Origin: CAWEQW01 sp963811365
GTDB taxonomy: Bacteria; Actinomycetota; Actinomycetes; Propionibacteriales; Nocardioidaceae
Assembly: GCA_963811365.1 (NCBI GenBank)
Contig: CAWEQW010000008.1
Location: forward strand, 62,001-126,000
DNA: 64,000 bases
Direction: 5' to 3'
In this document: positions 17,962 to 26,656 of the stretch, in pieces
Layout of the letters: each line of letters begins with the position of its first letter
How positions within the stretch are numbered: position 1 is the stretch's first letter
The notes under the pieces: generated by a model
Told to the model about the DNA's origin: nothing
Seen by the model: only the letters and a program-made list of their open reading frames with translations
Database searches by the model: none
Made by a program: the position numbers and the translations under genes

Positions 17962-18477
17962 ATGGTCCGCCTGGTCTACCGCAAGTGGCCGGACCGTCCG
18001 CACTGGGAGGCCGACGCGGTGGTCCTCGGCGAGGACCGGCACGGACGCTGGCTGGGGCTGCCTGCCGGGACCCGGATGTCTCGCCCGGGCGCCGCCTACG
18101 ACAGCGACCAGGACGTCGTCGTGCTCGTCCCGCGGGACCGGCCGTTCACGGCCAGCTTCTACGCTCCGGGTGGCAGCTCGCACTGCTCGGTGTACGTCGA
18201 CGTCACCACGGTGCCGCAGTGGGGCCTCGACACCGTGACCGCCGTCGACCTCGACCTCGACGTGGTCCGCGGCTGGCACGGCCGGGTGTGGGTGGACGAC
18301 GAGGACGAGTTCGCCGACCACCGCGTGCGGTTCGGCTACCCCGTGCCGGTCGTCAGCCTGGCCGCGTCGTCCTGCCGCGACGTGCTGGCCGAGGTGACCG
18401 CCCGGACCCCGCCGTACGACGGCGAGGCGAGCCGCCGCTGGTTCGACCGCCTGTCGCCGGACATGATGGAGGCATGA
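17962..18477 (+). CDS. DUF402 family protein
   Basis: 171 residues from ATG 17962; a GTG at 17956 is an alternative. The first half matches DUF402/FomD-like proteins: RKWPDRPHWEADAVVLGED, then the run SSHCSVYVDVTT, and VTAVDLDLDVVRGWHGRVWVDDEDEF, with the acidic cluster typical of the metal-binding barrel. Characterised relatives are nucleotide phosphatases/pyrophosphatases. TAGACT seven bases before the GTG suggests a leaderless or near-leaderless message. The stop overlaps the acylphosphatase start (ATGA). Confidence 0.8.
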   Translation: MVRLVYRKWPDRPHWEADAVVLGEDRHGRWLGLPAGTRMSRPGAAYDSDQDVVVLVPRDRPFTASFYAPGGSSHCSVYVDVTTVPQWGLDTVTAVDLDLDVVRGWHGRVWVDDEDEFADHRVRFGYPVPVVSLAASSCRDVLAEVTARTPPYDGEASRRWFDRLSPDMMEA

Positions 18478-18755
18478 GCAGTCCCGATCCGGTCGCCCGC
18501 GAGGTCGTCGTCCGCGGCCTCGTCCAGGGCGTCCTCTTCCGCGACTCCTGCCGTCGCCAGGCGCTCGACGTCGGCGTGCACGGCTGGGTCCGCAACGAGT
18601 ACGACGGCAGCGTGCGCGCCCACCTCGAAGGGCCGCGCTCCGCGGTCGACCAGGTCCTGTCCTGGATGCACGACGGCCCCAGGAACGCGGTCGTGGAGGA
18701 CGTCGAGGTCGAGGACGTCGAGGTGGAAGGACGGTCGGGGTTCAGCGTCCGCTGA
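18474..18755 (+). CDS. acyP: Acylphosphatase
   Basis: 93 residues. The signature is clear: VVVRGLVQGVLFRDSCRRQA with the catalytic Arg in LFRD, and WVRNEYDGSVRAHLEG with the catalytic Asn. It hydrolyses acyl phosphates such as carbamoyl or acetyl phosphate. The C-terminus holds a duplicated EDVEVEDVEVEG stretch from a 15-bp DNA duplication, which is unusual for the family but outside the active site. Translationally coupled to the DUF402 gene (ATGA). Confidence 0.92.
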   Translation: MSSPDPVAREVVVRGLVQGVLFRDSCRRQALDVGVHGWVRNEYDGSVRAHLEGPRSAVDQVLSWMHDGPRNAVVEDVEVEDVEVEGRSGFSVR

Positions 18756-18776
18756 GCCGGGCCGTGACCTGCACCC

Positions 18777-18908
18777 ATGAGACGCCTCCGGTACGGCCGC
18801 GGCTTCGGCCACATCTTCGGTCTGGTGTTCCTGTTCCGGCACCCGCTGCTGATCCTGGTGGTCGTCGTCGTGGTGAGCCTGGTCTACCTCGTGCGGCGGC
18901 GGCGCTGA
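18777..18908 (+). CDS. Very small single-pass membrane peptide (putative)
   Basis: 43 residues: a basic start MRRLRYGRGFGHIFGL, one hydrophobic helix with a run of valines (LLILVVVVVVSLVYLV) and an RRRR tail. It begins 21 bases after the acylphosphatase stop. No family recognised; coding status rests on the membrane-protein composition and position only. Confidence 0.4.
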   Translation: MRRLRYGRGFGHIFGLVFLFRHPLLILVVVVVVSLVYLVRRRR

Positions 18909-18998
18909 GTCGCGTTTCGGGACCTCGTGCCCTGTTCCGCAGCACCGGAACGGCGGTAGATCAGGAGACGACCGCACCAGATCCGTCCCGGAGCAGCG

Positions 18999-20078
18999 AT
19001 GTCGTGGACCCGCACGTCGAGCGCTCTCGTCGCGCTGCCGTGCGGAGTGCTGCTCACCGGGCTCGGGGCAGGGGTCGGCGGCCGCTTCGTGGCGAAGGCG
19101 GGTCTGTCCGCCGGCACCCTGCTCGGGTTCACGCTGCTCGTCGCCGGCCTGGCGCTGCTCGGCTTCGCGACCCGGGTGCTCTGGCGGCGGCTGCACGGCC
19201 GGGCGCGGCTCTGGCTGGTCCCCGGCGGCGCGGTCGTGGTGGTGCTGGTGCTGCAGACCGCCCTGGCCGGGATGTACACCGTCGCGCCGCGAGGCCGGCT
19301 CGGCGCGAGAACGCCGGCAGCGGCCGGGCTCCGCTACCGCGACGTCGTCGTACGGACGGCAGACGGGGTCCGGCTCTCCGGCTGGTACGTCCCGTCGCGC
19401 AACGGCGCCGCCCTCGTCCTGCGGCACGGCGCGGGGTCGACGCGCACCGCGGTCCTCCCCCAGGCGGCCGTGCTGGGCAGGGCCGGCTACGGCCTGCTGC
19501 TCCTGGACGCGCGCGGTCATGGGCGCAGTGGTGGCCGGGGGATGGACCTCGGCTGGTACGGCGACCAGGACGTCACCGCGGCCGTGTCGTTCCTGGCGCG
19601 CCGGGCCGGCGTCGACCCGCACCGCATCGGGCTGGTCGGCCTGTCGATGGGCGGGGAGGAGGCCGTCGGCGCCGCGGCGGCCGACCCGCGGGTGCGCGCC
19701 GTCGTGGCCGAGGGCGCGACCAGCCGCACCGCCGCGGACAAGGCGACCTGGCTGCCTGGCGGTCCGGCCGGCACGGTGCAGCGGATGCTCGACCGCTACA
19801 CCTATGGACTGACCGACCTGCTCACCCCCACCGGTCCGCCGACGACCCTCGGCGACGCCGTGCGAACGGCCTCCGGAGCGCGCTTCCTCCTGGTCACCGC
19901 CGGTGCGGAGCCGGACGAGCTGCTGGCGGCCGAGCGGTTCCGGGCCGAGGCTCCGGGGCGGGTCGCGGTGTGGACGGTCGACGGCGCCTCGCACACCGGT
20001 GGCCTGCGCACGGCCCCCGTGAGCTGGTCGCGCCGGGTGACGCGCTTCTTGGACCGGACGTTGCGCGATCAGCCGTAG
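18999..20078 (+). CDS. Alpha/beta hydrolase with N-terminal membrane anchor
   Basis: 359 residues from ATG 18999. Three hydrophobic segments fill residues about 8-90. A hydrolase domain of the BEM46/dienelactone-hydrolase style follows: VRTADGVRLSGWYVPSR, the oxyanion-side LRHGAGSTR, DARGHGRS, the nucleophile elbow GLSMGGEEA, and a late Asp/His pair (DGASHTGG). The active domain is probably cytoplasmic or membrane-facing; substrate unknown. Its 3' end overlaps the convergent amidotransferase gene by ten bases. Confidence 0.85.
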   Translation: MSWTRTSSALVALPCGVLLTGLGAGVGGRFVAKAGLSAGTLLGFTLLVAGLALLGFATRVLWRRLHGRARLWLVPGGAVVVVLVLQTALAGMYTVAPRGRLGARTPAAAGLRYRDVVVRTADGVRLSGWYVPSRNGAALVLRHGAGSTRTAVLPQAAVLGRAGYGLLLLDARGHGRSGGRGMDLGWYGDQDVTAAVSFLARRAGVDPHRIGLVGLSMGGEEAVGAAAADPRVRAVVAEGATSRTAADKATWLPGGPAGTVQRMLDRYTYGLTDLLTPTGPPTTLGDAVRTASGARFLLVTAGAEPDELLAAERFRAEAPGRVAVWTVDGASHTGGLRTAPVSWSRRVTRFLDRTLRDQP

Positions 20079-20797
20079 CGGGTGACGAAGTTCTCCAGGA
20101 TCCGGGGCGGGTGCGAGACCACCGAGGTGCGCAGCGAGACGACGAGGTCGTCGTGCTCGTGCGGCTGGAAGTAGCCGGCGTACCGGTAGATCCGGACCCG
20201 CGTGACGATGCCCGCGACGTCGAGCTCGGGATGGAACTGGGTGGCGTACAGGTTGCGGTGGATCCGGAACATCTGCACGGGGCACGCCTCCGATCCGGCC
20301 AGCAGCACGGCACCCGGCGGCAGCACCGAGCAGGCCTCCTTGTGACCGACGAACGCGGTGAACGTGCGTGGCATCCCCTGCAACAGCGGGTCCTCGGCGC
20401 CGGCGTCGGTCACCAGGATCGGCACGGCCGAGATCGGCTCGGCGTACCGGCGGTCGACCACGCCGCCCTGGTGCACGCCGAGGGTGCCGATGCCGTAGCA
20501 GGCGCCGAGGAACGGCACGTCCCCCGCCACGACCTCGTCGAGAAGCCGGGCCAGGTCTGCCTCGACGCGCAGCTGCACCTGCGACTTGGTCTCGGGCGGG
20601 TCGCTGGAGTTGAAGGGTCCCCCGCCGACCAGCACCCCGGCGTACCGCTCCAGGTCCAGCGGCGGCAACGGCGCCGCCTCCAGCCGGATCCGGTGCAGCC
20701 GCTCCGGGGACAGCCCGGTGCACCGCAGGAACGCGGCGTACTCGTCGTCGGCGGCCTCGTCCTCGGGGCGCGTCGCGAGGAGCAGGAACGGCTTCAC
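20069..20797 (-). CDS. Class I glutamine amidotransferase-like protein
   Basis: 242 residues. The GATase1 triad is intact: the nucleophile Cys in FLGACYGIGTLG (about residue 98) and the His-Glu pair in TQFHPELD. Upstream, GVLVGGGPFNSSD is the oxyanion-side loop. There is no synthetase domain, so it belongs to the stand-alone GuaA-like group that removes glutamyl groups or supplies ammonia to an unknown partner. The length is typical. Confidence 0.85.
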   Translation of the reverse strand: MKPFLLLATRPEDEAADDEYAAFLRCTGLSPERLHRIRLEAAPLPPLDLERYAGVLVGGGPFNSSDPPETKSQVQLRVEADLARLLDEVVAGDVPFLGACYGIGTLGVHQGGVVDRRYAEPISAVPILVTDAGAEDPLLQGMPRTFTAFVGHKEACSVLPPGAVLLAGSEACPVQMFRIHRNLYATQFHPELDVAGIVTRVRIYRYAGYFQPHEHDDLVVSLRTSVVSHPPRILENFVTRYG

Positions 20798-20863
20798 CCG
20801 GCGATCGTAGGGGGGTGCACCCGGTGCCTGTCCGGCGCCTGCCGTGATGAGACGAGCTGCGGC

Positions 20864-21109
20864 TCAGTCCGCGTGCGGACCGAAGGCGCGCTTGCCCACC
20901 CACGCCGTGGCGATGCAGGCGAAGAGCGCCACGAAGATGACCGACGGGATGCGCGTCAGGTCCGCGGACACGAAGTCTCCGGCGAAGATCCCGACGAACA
21001 GCACCGCCAGCCACACCACGGCGATCGAGATCGCCCCCCACATCTCTGGCATGTCGACCAGTCGCTTGTGCGTCCTGGTGCCGGCGTCGACACGAGCATG
21101 CGTTGTCAT
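20864..21109 (-). CDS. Small two-helix membrane protein
   Basis: 81 residues from ATG 21109 with a GGAGGGG site five bases upstream. Two hydrophobic segments (AISIAVVWLAVLFVGIFAG and VIFVALFACIATAWVG) are separated by a short polar loop. The family is not recognised. It lies between the amidotransferase gene and the ETF operon in the same direction, with no visible link to betaine metabolism. Confidence 0.65.
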   Translation of the reverse strand: MTTHARVDAGTRTHKRLVDMPEMWGAISIAVVWLAVLFVGIFAGDFVSADLTRIPSVIFVALFACIATAWVGKRAFGPHAD

Positions 21110-21254
21110 GACAGCCCCTCCACTTCGAGACCCACGCTGGTCGTGCACCGTCCGCCGCGCCAGGGCCCAAGGTCGCGCGAAGCCGGGCCGAGCGTCCCGT
21201 CGTCCGGGACGACGTCGTCGGACAGGAGGGTCCTCATGCGCACCTCACATCCTG

Positions 21255-22217
21255 TCAGGCACGACGGCGGCGGAGCTCCTCGTTGATCGCCGGGACCACC
21301 TCGTGGAGGTCGCCGATGACGGCGTAGTGCGCCTTGGTGACCATCGGGGCGTCCGGGTCGGTGTTGATCGCGAGGATCGTCTTGGAGCTCGCCATGCCGG
21401 CCCAGTGCTGGATCGCGCCACTGATGCCGCAGGCGACGTACACGTCCGGGGACACCCGGCTGCCGGTCTGCCCCACCTGCTCGTGGTGCGGGCGCCAGCC
21501 CAGGCTGGTCACCACGCGCGACACCCCGAGCGAGCCGCCGAGCAGCTCGGTGAGCTCGAGAAGGTCCTTGAACCCGTCCGCGCTGCCGGCTCCGCGCCCG
21601 ACCCCGACCACGACGCGCGCCGACTTCAGCGCCCCGGACTCGTCGGGCTCGCCCGGCTCCGTGCGCACGACGCGGGCCCGCAGGTCCGCGGGCGCCACGT
21701 CCACGGCGAGCGGGACGACGTCGGCGGACGACGGGGTTCCGGCGGGCTGCGCCTCGCACGCGTGCCCGGCGACGGTCAGCACCGCGGGATCGTCCTCGAG
21801 CCGCATCTCCTCCAGCGCCGAGCCACCGACGACCTGCCGCGAGACGACCAGCGGAGACGTGGAGTCGACCCCGACGACGTTCGCGGCCATCGACGTGCCG
21901 AGCCGGCAGGCGACGTGCGCGAGCACCTCGTTGCCGCGGTTGGTCCCCGCCGCCAGCACGGCGGTCGCGCCGCGCCGGGCCGCCGCCACGACGGCCGCGG
22001 CCCAGGCTGCCGCCGCGAACGACGACAACGCCTCGTCCTCGGCGACCAGCACCTCCGCGACACCGTAGCTCCGCAGCGTCGCGACGACCTCCGGCGCCGG
22101 CGCACCGACCACCAGGGCCACCACGTCGCCCAGGCCGCGCGCGAACGTCAGCGTCTCGCGGGAGACCTCGACGACGTCCGGTCCCTCGGTCTCGACGAGC
22201 ACCAGCACACCCATCAC
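21255..22217 (-). CDS. etfA: Electron transfer flavoprotein alpha subunit
   Basis: 320 residues; ATG at 22217 or 22214, overlapping the etfB stop. The C-terminal FAD domain is intact: VVVGVGRGAGSADGFKDLLE, the SLGVSRVV segment, QVGQTG, ACGISGAIQHWAGM and AINTDPDAP. The N-terminal domain is typical. With EtfB it accepts electrons from the dehydrogenase just upstream and would pass them to the quinone pool through an ETF:quinone oxidoreductase, which is not in the window. The operon context makes it a dedicated ETF for dimethylglycine/sarcosine oxidation rather than the housekeeping beta-oxidation pair. Confidence 0.93.
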   Translation of the reverse strand: MMGVLVLVETEGPDVVEVSRETLTFARGLGDVVALVVGAPAPEVVATLRSYGVAEVLVAEDEALSSFAAAAWAAAVVAAARRGATAVLAAGTNRGNEVLAHVACRLGTSMAANVVGVDSTSPLVVSRQVVGGSALEEMRLEDDPAVLTVAGHACEAQPAGTPSSADVVPLAVDVAPADLRARVVRTEPGEPDESGALKSARVVVGVGRGAGSADGFKDLLELTELLGGSLGVSRVVTSLGWRPHHEQVGQTGSRVSPDVYVACGISGAIQHWAGMASSKTILAINTDPDAPMVTKAHYAVIGDLHEVVPAINEELRRRRA

Positions 22218-22984
22218 GCCACCCCCAGCCTCTCGAGCAGGTCGACCACCGCGGCCGCCGCCTGCGGTCCCTCACCGAGCACGGACACCTGGCTCGGCTG
22301 AGCAGGCGGCAGCTTGAGCCGCACCCGTCCGGAGCCCAGCGGCGTCACACTCGGCGCGACCTCCTCGACGGCGACCTTCTTGGCCTTCATCCGCCCGGGG
22401 ATCGACGGGTAGCGCGGCTCGACGCCGCCCTCCATCACCGTGAGCACCGCGGGCAGCGGCACCTCGAAGACCTCGGCGCCGCCGTCGGGCGCCTGGCCGC
22501 GTGCCTGGACCCGCTCGCCCTCGACGCTCAGCGTCGAGATGCCCCCGACCACCGGTCGGTCCAGCAGGTAGGACAGCCGGACCCCGACCTGGAAGTCGCC
22601 GGTGTCGGAGGCGTCGTTGCCGAGCAGCACCAGGTCGTAGGAGCGGCCCGCCGCCTCGTGGGCACGGACCACCTCCGCGATCGCGGTGGCCACGTCGGCG
22701 GGGCCGAAGGCGGCTGCGTCGGCGTCGACGCGCACCGCCGCGTCGCACCCGAGCGCGAGCGCGTTGCGCAGCTGCTCCACGGCGTCCTGGGAGCCGAGCG
22801 TGAGCACGGTGGCCGAGCCGCCGGTCTGCTTGGCGGTCTGGATGGCGAGCTCGACCGCGCACTCCTCGTGAGGGCTGACGGTGTGCCCGAGCGCGGTGTC
22901 GTCGACGGCCATCGCGTCGGGGGTCAGCGAGACCTCACCGCCGAGGTCGGGCACGCGCTTGATGCAGACCAGGATGTCGGCCAT
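22214..22984 (-). CDS. etfB: Electron transfer flavoprotein beta subunit
   Basis: 256 residues. It begins MADILVCIKRVPDLGGEV, with HTVSPHEECAVELAIQ, LLGNDASDTGDFQVGVRLSYLL and the EPRYPSIPGRMKAKK signature of EtfB. It binds AMP and forms the heterodimer with EtfA. The start lies one base from the stop of the FAD-dependent dehydrogenase, so the three genes form a tight operon read leftwards. Confidence 0.93.
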   Translation of the reverse strand: MADILVCIKRVPDLGGEVSLTPDAMAVDDTALGHTVSPHEECAVELAIQTAKQTGGSATVLTLGSQDAVEQLRNALALGCDAAVRVDADAAAFGPADVATAIAEVVRAHEAAGRSYDLVLLGNDASDTGDFQVGVRLSYLLDRPVVGGISTLSVEGERVQARGQAPDGGAEVFEVPLPAVLTVMEGGVEPRYPSIPGRMKAKKVAVEEVAPSVTPLGSGRVRLKLPPAQPSQVSVLGEGPQAAAAVVDLLERLGVA

Positions 22985-22985
22985 C

Positions 22986-25502
22986 TCAGCTCCTGATGCG
23001 CTCGTTGGCGGGGTCGAACAGCGGCGTGCTGTCCGCGGACCCGACGGTCACCGGGTAGAGCTCCTCCATGTAGGAGACGGCGAGCGGGTTGCCGACCAGC
23101 GCCTCGCTCGGCGGAAGGTAGGCGAGCAGGACGTGCTTGCCCAGAGAGGGCGCCGACCCGGCGGAGGTGACGTACGGACGGTGGCCGTGGTCGTCGACCA
23201 GCTCGCCGCCGTCGCGACGCAGGATCGGCTCGCCGCCGAGCATGTACCGCTTCGTTCCCGACGCCGAGGTGTGGTCGTCGACGGTGAGCGTGCAGAGCAC
23301 CGCCTTCGGCTCCTCGACCCGCTGCTTGAGGTAGGCCTCGCGACCCACGAACTCCGCGGTCTTGACCTTGGGCCGCTGCATGCCGGCCTCGACGATCGTC
23401 CGCTCGGAGTCGAGCTCGTAGCCGTAGGCCCGGTAGCCCTTCTCCAGCCGTCCGGTCGTGGCGTACACGCCGATGCCGACGGGGACCGCGCCGTGCTCGC
23501 GGCCCGCCTCGAGAAGGAGGTCCCAGACCTTGGCGCCCTGCTCGATGGGGACGTAGAGCTCCCAGCCGAGCTCGCCGACGTAGGAGATCCGCGAGGCGAG
23601 CACCGAGGCCGAGTCGATCTCGACGTCCCGGCAGACCCCGAACGGGTGGGCGGCGCTGCTCACGTCGTCGCGGGTCACGCTCGCCAGGATGTCGCGGGCC
23701 CGAGGGCCCCAGATCCCGATCGTGGTGTACGACGAGGTGAGGTCGACCAGCGACGCGGTCCCGTCGGCCGGCAGCCGGTCGGCGAACCACTTCTTGTCGA
23801 CCATGCCGTGGGCACCGCCCGTGACCACCCGGAAGCGGTCGTGCGCGAGCCGCATCACGGTCAGGTCCGAGCGGAAGCCGCCGCGCTCGTCGAGCACGGG
23901 CGTGTAGACGACGCGTCCGACCGGCACGTTCATCTGCGCGACGCAGACGTACTGCACCGCGTCGAGGGCCCCGCGTCCGACGATGTCGAAGATCGCGAAC
24001 GCGGACAGGTCCACGATCCCGGCGCGGTCGCGCATCGCGAGGTGCTCGGCGTTGATGATCGGCGACCACCACCGCGAGTCCCACTCGTGCTCGCGCGGCA
24101 TCACCCGGTCGCCGTACTCCTCGAGCAGCGCCGCGTTGGACTCGTACCACATCGGCCGCTCCCACCCGGCCGCCTCGAAGAACGCCGCACCGAGCGCCTT
24201 CTGGCTCTCGTGCATCGGAGCCAGCCGCTTGTCGCGGTCGGACAGGTACTGCTCCCCGGGGTGCACGATGCCGTAGGTCTTGTTGAACGCCTCGCCGGTC
24301 CTGGCCCGGATGTGTGCGCGGGTCCGCTGGTGCGGGTAGAACCGAGCGATGTCGGAGTGACCGAGGTCGATCTCCGGCAGCCCGTCGGTCATCCACTCCG
24401 CGACCGCGCGGCCGACACCGGGCCCCTCCTTGATCCACACGGCAGCCGCGGACCACAGGCCCCGGACCTCCGGCGACTCGCCCAGGATCGGGGCGCCGTC
24501 CGGGGTCAGCGACAGCAGACCGTTGATGGCGTAGCGGATCTCCGCTCCCTCGGCGCCCAGCAGCTCCGGCATCAGCTCGTAGGCCTGCTCGAGCTGCGGG
24601 TCGAAGTCGTCGGAGGTGAACGGCATCTCCGTCGGTGACAGCTTGGACTGCTCGATCGAGGGGATCTCCTCGGCGTCGTGCAGGATCGGCCGGTGCGCGT
24701 AGGACCCGACCTCCATGTCGGCGCCGTGCTGCCGCTCGTAGCAGAAGGTGTCCATGTCCCGCACGATCGGGAACGAGATCTCGCCCTCCTGCCCGGCGAG
24801 CACCTCCACCGGTCCGACACTGATCATCTGGTGCACGGCGGGGGTCAGCGGGATGTGCGCGCCGGCCATCCGTGCGAGCTTGGGGCTCCAGACGCCGGCG
24901 GCGATGACGACGGTCTCCGCCTCGATGTCGCCTCCGTCGGTGCGCACCCGGGTGATCCGGCCGTCCTCGACGTCCATGCCGAGGACCTCGACGGTGGGCA
25001 CCACGGTCAGCGCGTCGAGCTGCATCGCCCGCTCCCGCATGATCGTGCCGGCGCGCAGCGAGTCGACCACGCCGACACCCGGCGTCCAGAACCCGCCGAC
25101 GATCACCGACGGGTCGAGGAACGGCACCTTCTCGACGACCTGCTCCGGGGTGACGATCTCGGACTCGATGCCCCAGGCCCTGGCCGAGGACATCCGCCGC
25201 CGCAGCTCCTCCATCCGCTCCTCGGTGCGGGCGACCTCGAAGCCGCCGGACTCGGTGAAGACGCCCATCTCCTTGTACTGCCGCACGCTGTCGAGCGTCA
25301 GGTCGGCGATCTCGCGGGAGTGGTCGACGGTGAAGATGAAGTTCGACGCGTGGCCGGTCGAGCCGCCGGGGTTCGGCAGCGGGCCCTTGTCGATCTGGAC
25401 GATGTCCCGCCAGCCGAGCCGGGCGAGGTGGTAGACGAGGCTGTTGCCCACGATGCCTGCGCCGATCACCACGACGCGTGCGGAAGCCGGGACCGAGGCC
25501 AT
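22986..25502 (-). CDS. Dimethylglycine/sarcosine dehydrogenase family (FAD oxidoreductase fused to GcvT)
   Basis: 838 residues from ATG 25502, with GAGAGGAGG five bases upstream. Residues about 6-370 are a DAO-type FAD domain (VVVIGAGIVGNSLVYHLARLG; the STGHASNF stretch contains the His used for covalent flavin in DMGDH). An FAO_M linker region follows, then aminomethyltransferase domains (DLSAFAIFDIVGRGAL, ELGWELYVP, YRAYGYELDSERT). Known members oxidise dimethylglycine or sarcosine and hand the methyl carbon to tetrahydrofolate as 5,10-methylene-THF. The downstream etfBA genes fit as electron acceptors. Whether it uses dimethylglycine, sarcosine or both is not decided by sequence. Control is likely through the palindromes at 25523-25547. 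Confidence 0.88.
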   Translation of the reverse strand: MASVPASARVVVIGAGIVGNSLVYHLARLGWRDIVQIDKGPLPNPGGSTGHASNFIFTVDHSREIADLTLDSVRQYKEMGVFTESGGFEVARTEERMEELRRRMSSARAWGIESEIVTPEQVVEKVPFLDPSVIVGGFWTPGVGVVDSLRAGTIMRERAMQLDALTVVPTVEVLGMDVEDGRITRVRTDGGDIEAETVVIAAGVWSPKLARMAGAHIPLTPAVHQMISVGPVEVLAGQEGEISFPIVRDMDTFCYERQHGADMEVGSYAHRPILHDAEEIPSIEQSKLSPTEMPFTSDDFDPQLEQAYELMPELLGAEGAEIRYAINGLLSLTPDGAPILGESPEVRGLWSAAAVWIKEGPGVGRAVAEWMTDGLPEIDLGHSDIARFYPHQRTRAHIRARTGEAFNKTYGIVHPGEQYLSDRDKRLAPMHESQKALGAAFFEAAGWERPMWYESNAALLEEYGDRVMPREHEWDSRWWSPIINAEHLAMRDRAGIVDLSAFAIFDIVGRGALDAVQYVCVAQMNVPVGRVVYTPVLDERGGFRSDLTVMRLAHDRFRVVTGGAHGMVDKKWFADRLPADGTASLVDLTSSYTTIGIWGPRARDILASVTRDDVSSAAHPFGVCRDVEIDSASVLASRISYVGELGWELYVPIEQGAKVWDLLLEAGREHGAVPVGIGVYATTGRLEKGYRAYGYELDSERTIVEAGMQRPKVKTAEFVGREAYLKQRVEEPKAVLCTLTVDDHTSASGTKRYMLGGEPILRRDGGELVDDHGHRPYVTSAGSAPSLGKHVLLAYLPPSEALVGNPLAVSYMEELYPVTVGSADSTPLFDPANERIRS

Positions 25503-25522
25503 GAGGCCTCCTCTCAAGGGCT

Positions 25523-25547
25523 GTTGCGTGATGCGCAACACGTTGCG
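25523..25547. promoter_or_regulatory. IclR-type operator of the dehydrogenase-ETF operon
   Basis: GTTGCG-TGATG-CGCAAC (25523-25539) is a perfect 6+5+6 palindrome; two bases on, a third half-site GTTGCG (25542-25547) follows. It sits 21 bases upstream of the dehydrogenase ATG. The same element recurs before betB, between iclR and purU, and at metF, which defines a betaine regulon. The IclR protein at 33020-33793 is the best candidate binder, by proximity. Confidence 0.75.
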
Positions 25548-25630
25548 CTATATGAAACAGAGGGGTTAAGGCATCGGGCTCCCCCGCCGGGCCTGTCAAG
25601 GACCCGGACGGAGGAGACCGAGGCGTCGGC

Positions 25631-26599
25631 TCAGGTGCCCTGGAGCCAGGCCTTCACCTTGTCCGGGTTGTCGGCGATCCACTTCTTCGCCGCGGCGGTC
25701 GGGCTCATCTTGTCCTTCGCGATGTACTCCGCGACCTTGTTCTGGTCGGCGTTGGTCCAGTGGAAGTTCTTCACCAGCGTGACCGCCGGCGACTTGGACT
25801 CGGCGAACTTGGTCGAGATGAGCTTGTTCAGGTTGTACGGCGGGTAGTCGCAGGCCACCTTGTCGGGGTTGCTGTCGCAGCCCGGCGTGTACTTCGGCAG
25901 GTCGACCTTCACCAGCGGCACCTCCGAGAAGAACCACTGCGGCTCGTAGAAGTAGGCCAGCAACGGCTTCTTGTTCTTCTGCGCGGTCCGGAAGCTCTGG
26001 ATCAGCGCGGCCTCGCTGCCTCCGACGACCACCTTGTAGTCGAGGTTCAGGTTCTTCACCAGCGCCTCGTCGTTGGTGACGTAGGACGGGTCGCCGTCGA
26101 GGAGCTGGCCCTTGCCGCCGGACTCCGAGGTCTTGAACAGGTCGGCGTACTTGTTGAGGTTCTTCCAGTTGGTGATGTCCGGGTACTTCTTGGCCATCCA
26201 CGGCGGCACGTACCAGCCGATGATGCCCTTGTTGCCGGTCTGGCCGGCGTCCTGGACGGTCTTCTGCTGCTTGATGTACTTCTGCACGAGGTCCGGGTGA
26301 CCCCAGTTCTCCAGGATCGTGTCGATGCTGCCGGTGGCCATGCCCTGCCAGCCGACCTCCTCCTTGACGTTCTTGTAGGCCACGTTGCAGCCGAGCCTGG
26401 TCTTGGCCACCTGGCCCACCACGTAGGCGTCGGCGACGTACCCGGTCCACGGGTTCACGGCGATGTTGAAGTCACCACAGGACTTGCCGCTGGCGCTCGT
26501 CTTGGTGTCCTTGATGTTGCCGCCGCCGCAGGCGCTCGCGGCGAGCGCGACGACAGCGGCGACCGCAGCCAGCCGGAGCCGGCGTGATCGGAGTTGCAT
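25631..26599 (-). CDS. proX: Glycine betaine/choline ABC transporter substrate-binding lipoprotein
   Basis: 322 residues. The lipoprotein signal is basic start, hydrophobic stretch and lipobox AASAC (Cys at about residue 23). The mature part is of the OpuAC type: NIAVNPWTGYVADAYVVGQ, LENWGHPD, GIIGWYVPPWMAKKYPD, LAYFYEPQWFFSEVPLVK and a C-terminal MSPTAAAKKWIADNPDKV. Several Trp/Tyr residues (WTGY, ENWG, GWYVPPW, EPQWFF) could build the aromatic cage that binds quaternary ammonium. It would deliver betaine or choline to the ProW/ProV complex encoded just upstream in the same operon. Confidence 0.92.
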   Translation of the reverse strand: MQLRSRRLRLAAVAAVVALAASACGGGNIKDTKTSASGKSCGDFNIAVNPWTGYVADAYVVGQVAKTRLGCNVAYKNVKEEVGWQGMATGSIDTILENWGHPDLVQKYIKQQKTVQDAGQTGNKGIIGWYVPPWMAKKYPDITNWKNLNKYADLFKTSESGGKGQLLDGDPSYVTNDEALVKNLNLDYKVVVGGSEAALIQSFRTAQKNKKPLLAYFYEPQWFFSEVPLVKVDLPKYTPGCDSNPDKVACDYPPYNLNKLISTKFAESKSPAVTLVKNFHWTNADQNKVAEYIAKDKMSPTAAAKKWIADNPDKVKAWLQGT

Positions 26600-26656
26600 G
26601 CGTCTTCCTTCCAGTGTTTCCCAGGCTCGGCGAGCCGTTCGTGGGCGTACGACGGG